From the NCBI GenBank assembly GCA_029204225.1, contig CM055098.1:46746799-46810798 (forward strand): a stretch of 64,000 nt of DNA, read 5' to 3'. Positions 58,426 to 64,000 of this stretch are shown piece after piece (position 1 is the first letter of the stretch; each line of letters starts with the position of its first letter). The stretch is from Diphasiastrum complanatum (lineage: Eukaryota; Streptophyta; Lycopodiopsida; Lycopodiales; Lycopodiaceae). Made by a program: the position numbers and the translations under genes. The notes beneath the pieces were generated by a model. It was not told where the DNA came from. It ran no database searches and saw only the letters and a list, made by a program, of their open reading frames with translations.

Positions 58426-59282
58426 TTTGAAGTTATATGGGTGAATTGGGTCTGAAAAGCCCAGCATAACTCCTCATTTCAGACGACGCATAAGGCGTAC
58501 GCTTTACATCATGACAACCCTTGTGGCTACAACAATTGTATTCGCATGCATACTACTTTCCCACTGTAGTCGTGCCGCGCGCATTTTTGCATCAGGTATC
58601 AAGCAATGCTCAGTTTGGACCGATGAAAAATTTGACTTTATTTTTCTTTGTTCTTTCTAATGAGCTTCCTGAACGTCATTAAGATCTATTGATGTATTGT
58701 CTTACTGCTGCTTGTAGCAGAAACCAGTCAAAAGGAAGACAAAATTCACATAGATTATGCAGTCCCTCATCATGCACCACCAGTTCACCATGATCATGGT
58801 TGTATCATTGTAATGTCGTTTTTGTTCTTCATATTGATGCGTTGACGATGTCGAACATACACTATGGTCTCGTATATGTATATCAACTATGCCTTCAATT
58901 TTGCTAATTATACATATACATATTTCAATTTTCGGGTGAGCCTTATCTTCGTGAACTATATTGAGGATCTATTTTTTTCGCTGTTTCAACGCAGGCACCG
59001 ATGGTTATGAATCGGCACACCACAAAAAATGCGGGCGCGTTATGGTGTGCACTTCTCTGCTCCCTTTTTTAACGAAATCTCTAGGCTCAATGAATGAGTT
59101 TTAGTAATTACGACTGGCTGTTTCGCAGAAATCAACAAGTAAGGTGCCCATGATATCGCCTTGTTTGCGCGTAGCAGACGAAAGTCAAAGGGAAAACATA
59201 TGGGAAAGAGAGAGGGAGTACGCGATTATACTAAACGGGTTAAGCACCTCAGATCTAAGTGTGATCTCGATTAAATTATTGA
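58426..59282. other. No gene recognised
   Basis: Non-coding, apart from the second copy of the 92-bp direct repeat (58,672-58,763). Confidence 0.55.
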
Positions 59283-59363
59283 CGATGCTATGATTATGTG
59301 GTTTTTAGCAGGTTTATCTAAGAGGATTAGATGCAAGCTGAAACGCCATACTGAGTAAATAGA
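59283..59363 (+). pseudogene. Gypsy gag scrap
   Basis: A 27-codon stretch (DAMIMWFLAGLSKRIRCKL) resembles the middle of a gypsy gag domain. It ends at TAA, and inverted copia sequence follows at once. Confidence 0.35.
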
Positions 59364-59394
59364 GTTTTAAGAAGATTTATTCTTTTGAGTCAAT

Positions 59395-60003
59395 AGAGCA
59401 TTTTCCAAATCACCATTGTCATCATAGCGTTCACAAGCTTCTACTTCCTCTTTAACTCCATCTATTGCCTTTTGTTTAACTCCATCTATTGCCTTTTGTA
59501 GTGTCATTGTCGCATCTTTCGCCTATAAGGTTCGAGTTGTGTGGAATGACCTGGGTAGGGCTTGTAGAAAATAAGCGGTTTTTCCTTTGAAATTGCGTTT
59601 TCGATGCCAGAATTTTACAAGGAAATAACAGGTCTTTTATCTTTCGTACGAATGTGTTCAGGTCTTTGTCGTCCCACTGTAGGTAAGTTAATTGGTCTTC
59701 CAAGAACATGATTTGATTACAAGATCAAGTCTCATTCTTGGTTTGCAATTCTTCCCATAAATCTTTTGTGTTCGAAATTGATAAGATCTAGTATTATATT
59801 GTCATGCACTGAAGACGCAATAATTGATATAGCTTTGTCATTTCTCAAACTCCATTCTCGAAGTTCTTTGCCAGGAGTAGCTATTGGCTTCTCCTCTATC
59901 CCTTCAATATTAGTGAAGTCTTTAATTTCCAAATCAAATAGTTTGAACCTTCTGGATCCAAGATCGTAGTGATCTTAGCCTGAATATTGCTAATCGACGA
60001 CAT
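59395..60003 (-). pseudogene. Copia B-type gag, inverted copy
   Basis: Minus-strand gag starting at ATG 60,003 with GSNYLIWKLK, then MEIKDFTNIEG, ELREWSLRNDKAISI (about 59,850) and MFLEDQLTYLQW (about 59,700). It is the same gag as at 15,032 but lacks the 35-bp internal duplication seen there. Frameshifts and stops are present. Confidence 0.8.
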
Positions 60004-60099
60004 CTTCTATTTTCTGAATAACTCTAGATGCGGCTTGCTGATGGATGTATGAAGAATGCTGAGAGGGGTGCAAAGATACCATTGTATCGACTATGACTC

Positions 60100-60140
60100 G
60101 CTCTGATACCATTGTAGGAAAAATAGTAATTATTCTTCCA
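60100..60140 (-). other. Primer site and LTR end of the inverted copia B copy
   Basis: The minus strand reads TGGTATCAGAGC (60,111-60,100), immediately preceded by a 28-bp stub of LTR end (ATTACTATTTTTCCTACAA). The rest of the LTR is missing. Only one primer site is present, unlike the four at 14.8 kb. Confidence 0.75.
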
Positions 60141-60500
60141 TAGAGCCCTCCTAGATTGGCCTCACATATTGGTCCAATTTGACATTTTGTACTTCCATGT
60201 GCACAAATTCCGGTAATGTGAACAATACCACATTGGCCTAAGTTGCCACATGCAAATCTTTGACAATAACACATTGGGCTAAGTTGGCATCTGCATAATC
60301 TTTTACAGGTTTCCCCTCATCAGGTTCCCCCTCATCAACTTCAACATGAGTAGCATCTTGAATAAAAATATGTAGATTTCACTAAATAAAAAACCATTGT
60401 TTAGATAGCTCTTTTCTCATCTCATACTAAATCTAAAAGTGATTCAAACTCATTTGAAATGGATTGAATAAATATAGTCAACATCTCCCTCCCTCTCCCT

Positions 60501-60502
<2 letters not shown>
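60141..60502. other. No gene; chance Cys-rich frame
   Basis: On the minus strand a short frame with many Cys (CRCQLSPMCYC) runs on into the copia primer region. It has no start context and no known pattern, so it is not called a gene. Confidence 0.4.

Positions 60503-60576
<74 letters not shown>
60503..60576. repeat. (CT)n microsatellite
   Basis: About 37 CT units, preceded by interrupted CCCT motifs. Confidence 0.97.
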
Positions 60577-60577
<1 letters not shown>

Positions 60578-60874
60578 GAATGCAAGATGTATAAGGCCCA
60601 TGAGCCCTAACAAAAATCTCCTTGTATCTATTCTATACTGCCAAGAGCTCCATTGCATCTTCGTGTCAACTATCCAAAAGGTTGATTTTGATTTAGCCTA
60701 GGTGTCTCATTTATAGAGAGGATAGAAACTATTCCTCACTCTTCATGCACTAGAGTCTCCTGCACCGATGATTATTCTTCAATGTTTGAAATAACAAAAA
60801 AACCCAATAAATGTGTACACTCCTATTTGCAACCCATCATTGTTTCAATGTGTAGTCCATCATCAGTCTTCTAT

Positions 60875-60965
60875 AGTTGTCTCAATTTAAATTAGCAGCT
60901 TATGCCTGAACATAAGTAAATATGTCAAGTTGAAGCCTCACTCATCTTCCTCAAGGCTTGAGATT
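60875..60965 (+). repeat. Inverted scrap of copia D
   Basis: Reading GTCTCAATTTAAATTAGCAG on the plus strand, this is the reverse complement of copia D sequence at about 63,010-63,086 with a few mismatches. It is an inverted fragment about 2 kb from its parent region. Confidence 0.75.
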
Positions 60966-61119
60966 GAAGTACGCACAATCAATGAAAATGTCTATGTATG
61001 ACATCAAATAAACTTTTTTGAATCAAAATGAAGATCAACGTGAGCTCTTTGTAAATGAAAGCTGAAACAAAGTTTGTGTGCAAGTGGTTGAAGAGACATG
61101 TTCTAACTATCATTGTTTG

Positions 61120-61147
61120 GAGAGAGAGAGATAGAGAGAGAGGGAGG

Positions 61148-61195
<48 letters not shown>
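61120..61195. repeat. (GA)n microsatellite
   Basis: GA units with a short interruption near 61,132-61,150. Confidence 0.95.
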
Positions 61196-61198
<3 letters not shown>

Positions 61199-61377
61199 AA
61201 GCTACAGTTTATATAATTTATTTATTGATGGGTGTAACTGTAAGCTATAACGTATAGAGTGTTATGGTGCATCCTCCTGAGACACTTTTACGGTCGTCCT
61301 TGAGGGATGCCCAACTAGAATCACTATAGGAAAGCATCTGAAAACTTGCATCACGATAATAACACAAACCATAATCC

Positions 61378-62610
61378 TTTGTTAATTGAAGATATTGCAA
61401 AATTCATTTTGCAATCTTCCAATGTGTCGAGCCAGGATTCGTGCAAAATTGGCTTATCTTGAACACTACATAAGCAATGTTAGGGCATGTATTGTCTGCA
61501 AGGTACATCAACAATCCTATTAGTTTTTTGTAAGGTGTGAGCTGCATCAATTCTCTCTCTACTTCAAACCTCAAACAATTTTCATTCGTCAACATCATTC
61601 TTGCAAGCATTGGAGTATTCGCTCCTTTGCAATTCAGCATCCCGAAATCCTCTAGGATTTTGTGGGTGTATTTGGACTGATGAAGGTACAGCTTACCTCC
61701 TTCATAGTCCCTTTCAATTTGTAAGCCAAGGTAACAAAGGCCTCTCCCAGATCCACGATCTCAAATTGTTTCGAGATGTCTGTTTTCACTTCAGCAATCA
61801 GCCTCTCACTCTTGCAAAGTATCAGAGTGTCGTCCACATACACAGCCACAATGATGATCTTTCCATCAATTATTCTCACATACACATTGGAATCAGCCCT
61901 TAGTGGCTTAATCCCAAGGATTTCAAGGCTTGATCTTTCTTTTTGTACCACTGTTGAGCTGCCTGCTTCAGAGCATAAATACTCCTATGCATTCTGCATG
62001 CATAATCAGGAAGTGAATTCAAGACATAACCTAGGGGTTGATCCATGTAGACCTCTTTGTCTAACTCACCATGCAAAAATGATGTCTTCTCATCCACAAT
62101 GTAGATCTTGAGGTCATAAGCAGCTGCATATACAAATAACAAACGTAGGGACAAATGCTTCACGACAGGAGAGAAGGTTTCAGGATAATTAATACCATAT
62201 CTCTGAGAGAATCCCTTCGCTACCAAGCTTGCCTTGTATTTCAAAACATCACCATCTGGCCCATACTTGAGCTTGTAAACTCATTTGCATTTGACAGCCT
62301 TTTGCTTATCTGGTAATGGCTCTAACATCCATACTTGGTTCTTCCTCATGGATTCTATCGCTTCATTCATGGCTTGGATCCATTTGTCCTTCTTTGGACA
62401 TTCAATTGCCACCTCAAATGTATGTGTGGTTTGTCACTGAATCCACAGAATTCTTCTGATGTGGAAGCTAAGCTGCCTAGCACGTATCTTGTTGGCGCTC
62501 TTCGTTGTCTTGACGACCTTCTAGGAGATCCTCCTGGGACAACAATGTCTTTCTCTTTGTCTACTCTACTAGGTCCGAAACCATCTTGGTTTACAGACAC
62601 TGTAGTAGAA
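61378..62610 (-). pseudogene. Copia D: RT and RNase H start
   Basis: Minus-strand copia of the same general type as copia A (both have an EFCGFSD linker). In transcription order: linker 62,600-62,430, RT with LVAKGFSQRYG (about 62,220), SIYALKQAA (about 61,980) and YVDDTL (about 61,830), then the RNase H start with YLADNTCPNIAYVV (about 61,490), cut at about 61,380. A TGA near 62,280 stands where Trp (CKWVYK) is expected; frameshifts are present. Confidence 0.88.
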
Positions 62611-63040
62611 GGCTGTCTCTCGAATTTTTCGTCTTCTGATTCATCACTTGAATGCGAAGCGACTCAAAAATCTTCGTTTAGATATAGCAAGATATATAAT
62701 TTAATGGCAATTTGCTTGTTAAAAATAGTAATAATCATGTAAAACAAATTATTTAGATTCAAATAAGCTTTAAAATTTCCATGCTTTCCCAATTTATATG
62801 ATAAAAAACTCAACAAACACTGTATGTTATCTCTTCTCTATTGTGTGGAACTCTAGACAATGACACAACATCAAAGCCATGAGAATGGATCGTGATCTCC
62901 TTGCATTCATGTTACACAATCTCTGTATTTGACAACACTTGCAGCTTGTCTATTTTTGCATGAGTTCGTTTGTCAACAATTCTCATAGAAAAATCATTTG
63001 CATGAATAGCGACGACTAAGGCTTCATCTTGACATATTTT
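62611..63040. other. Diverged or inserted spacer within copia D
   Basis: Between the linker and the integrase end the sequence is AT-rich and not clearly coding. It could be an insertion or a decayed integrase-RT linker. Traces of copia coding return near 63,040. Confidence 0.45.
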
Positions 63041-64000
63041 CTTATGTTTAGGCATAAGCTGCTAATTTAAATTGAGACATCCTGCTCTCATCGAATCTGA
63101 CATCTCTCACTGTCTTCACAGTGTTTTTGTCTAGCATGTAGACTTTATACTATGACGAATTGTTGTCATAACCTACCAGAAATCCCTGTTCAGCTTTCTC
63201 GTCAAGCTTCTTTTGAAGCTTATCAGGAATATGTGCATAAGCTGCACAGCCAAAGACTCTGATGTGAGATAGGTTGGGCTTTCTACCCCACCATAATTTG
63301 TGTGGTGTCATGTGAGGGACACCACACTTCCCTGTCCTATTCTAGATGTATGCTGCTGTAGCTATTGCTTCATCCCACAGTACCCTTGGAGCTTTCGAGT
63401 AGGCCATCATGCATCTAGCAGCTACCATCAGGGTCCTATTCTTCCTCTTTGCAACACTGCTGTGTTGCGGTGTGTGGCTGTACTTACCACGATCATTGCA
63501 GAAGTCAATGAAGTGATTTGAGATGTATTCGCCACCTCGATCTGTCCTGATATGCTTCACTTTGTTGCCAGTGCATCTCTCTGACCAATTCACATACTCT
63601 GTGAATTTATCAAGTGCTTCTGACTTATTTTGAATGATATACACTCTGGCAAATTTACTATATTCATCAATGAAGGTTATGTAATATTTTGAGCCTCCTA
63701 ATGAGATCACATTGAAAGGCTTACAGATGTCATTCTCGTTCTGTGGGAGTCTGACAAATGGAGTGTGAGACATCTTACCCTTCAGACATGCGTCACAAGT
63801 GGTCGAATTGTTCACATTCGAGATGCTGATCTCTAATATTGCTCCATGATGGCTTGCTTGGTAAAGTGCCATTGAGTTCATGTGGCATAGTCTCCTATGC
63901 CACATAGTGTCTGGCAAATCATCATGAGTCTGATGCACTTGATCTGCAGGCATGCGTATCTTCAGGTGATATAGATTACCTTTTTTTCTACCTTGAGTGA
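63041..64000 (-). pseudogene. Copia D: integrase (runs off the window)
   Basis: The zinc-binding region is intact (MWHRRLCHMN, CDACLKGKM), followed by GSKYYITFIDEYSKF and RTDRGGEYIS with a catalytic Asp. The third catalytic position reads AKRKNRT where copia integrases have AERKNRT, so Glu is replaced by Lys. Further left, in other frames, are CGVPHMTPHKLWW-like and FGCAAYAHIP-like segments (about 63,230-63,330). The element continues beyond 64,000. Confidence 0.88.

Noticed and set aside
59990-60300. Cysteine-rich small protein on the minus strand
   Set aside because: The frame lacks a start context, runs into the copia primer site and shows no known Cys spacing.

Overview
The window is nuclear DNA of a land plant. 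It carries Ty3/gypsy and Ty1/copia LTR retrotransposons with tRNA-Asp and initiator-tRNA-Met type primer sites, long (GA)n/(CT)n microsatellites, spliced gene remnants with GT-AG introns, and F-box and AGC-kinase-like fragments. I cannot name the species. No intact host gene is certain; almost everything is a mobile element or a decayed gene.

Layout. 1-3.5 kb: a chimeric kinase/F-box fragment, a small inverted-repeat element and a microsatellite field. 3.5-12.46 kb: a nearly complete Ty3/gypsy element on the minus strand with 1.15-1.22 kb LTRs, a tRNA-Asp primer site, gag-pro, RT-RNase H, integrase and an extra 3' ORF. One frame runs through gag-pro-pol, broken only by four nonsense codons. 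12.46-17.5 kb: plus-strand copia remnants in permuted order (RT-RNase H, one LTR, repeated primer sites, gag, protease, integrase), ending in a foreign double zinc-knuckle piece. 17.5-47.4 kb: a minus-strand copia family in tandem, with neighbouring copies sharing one LTR between them. Its core (26,118-40,030) is three almost identical units of 4,638, 4,638 and 4,637 bp. All copies share inactivating stops, so the amplification was probably at DNA level.

47.4-56.7 kb is the most unusual part. On the minus strand lie, in transcription order, an unrecognised two-exon gene remnant (52,481-50,965), a divergent histone H3-fold coding region (50,506-49,844) and a four-exon Ulp1/C48-like cysteine protease remnant (49,748-48,510) that keeps His, Asp and Gln but has Arg at the expected catalytic Cys. 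They are joined by intron-like or short spacers and may be parts of one mobile or lineage-specific locus. Upstream is a G-box and palindrome-rich divergent promoter-like region, then 150-bp direct repeats and hairpin repeats. 57.1-58.4 kb is a direct duplicate of the kinase/F-box fragment at 0.7-1.8 kb. 59.3-64 kb holds further gypsy and copia fragments and microsatellites, the last copia running off the right edge.

Throughout, coding frames are broken mainly by TAG, TGA and TAA codons that one C-to-T change from CAG, CGA or CAA would explain. This is the pattern expected from deamination of methylated cytosine in silenced DNA.
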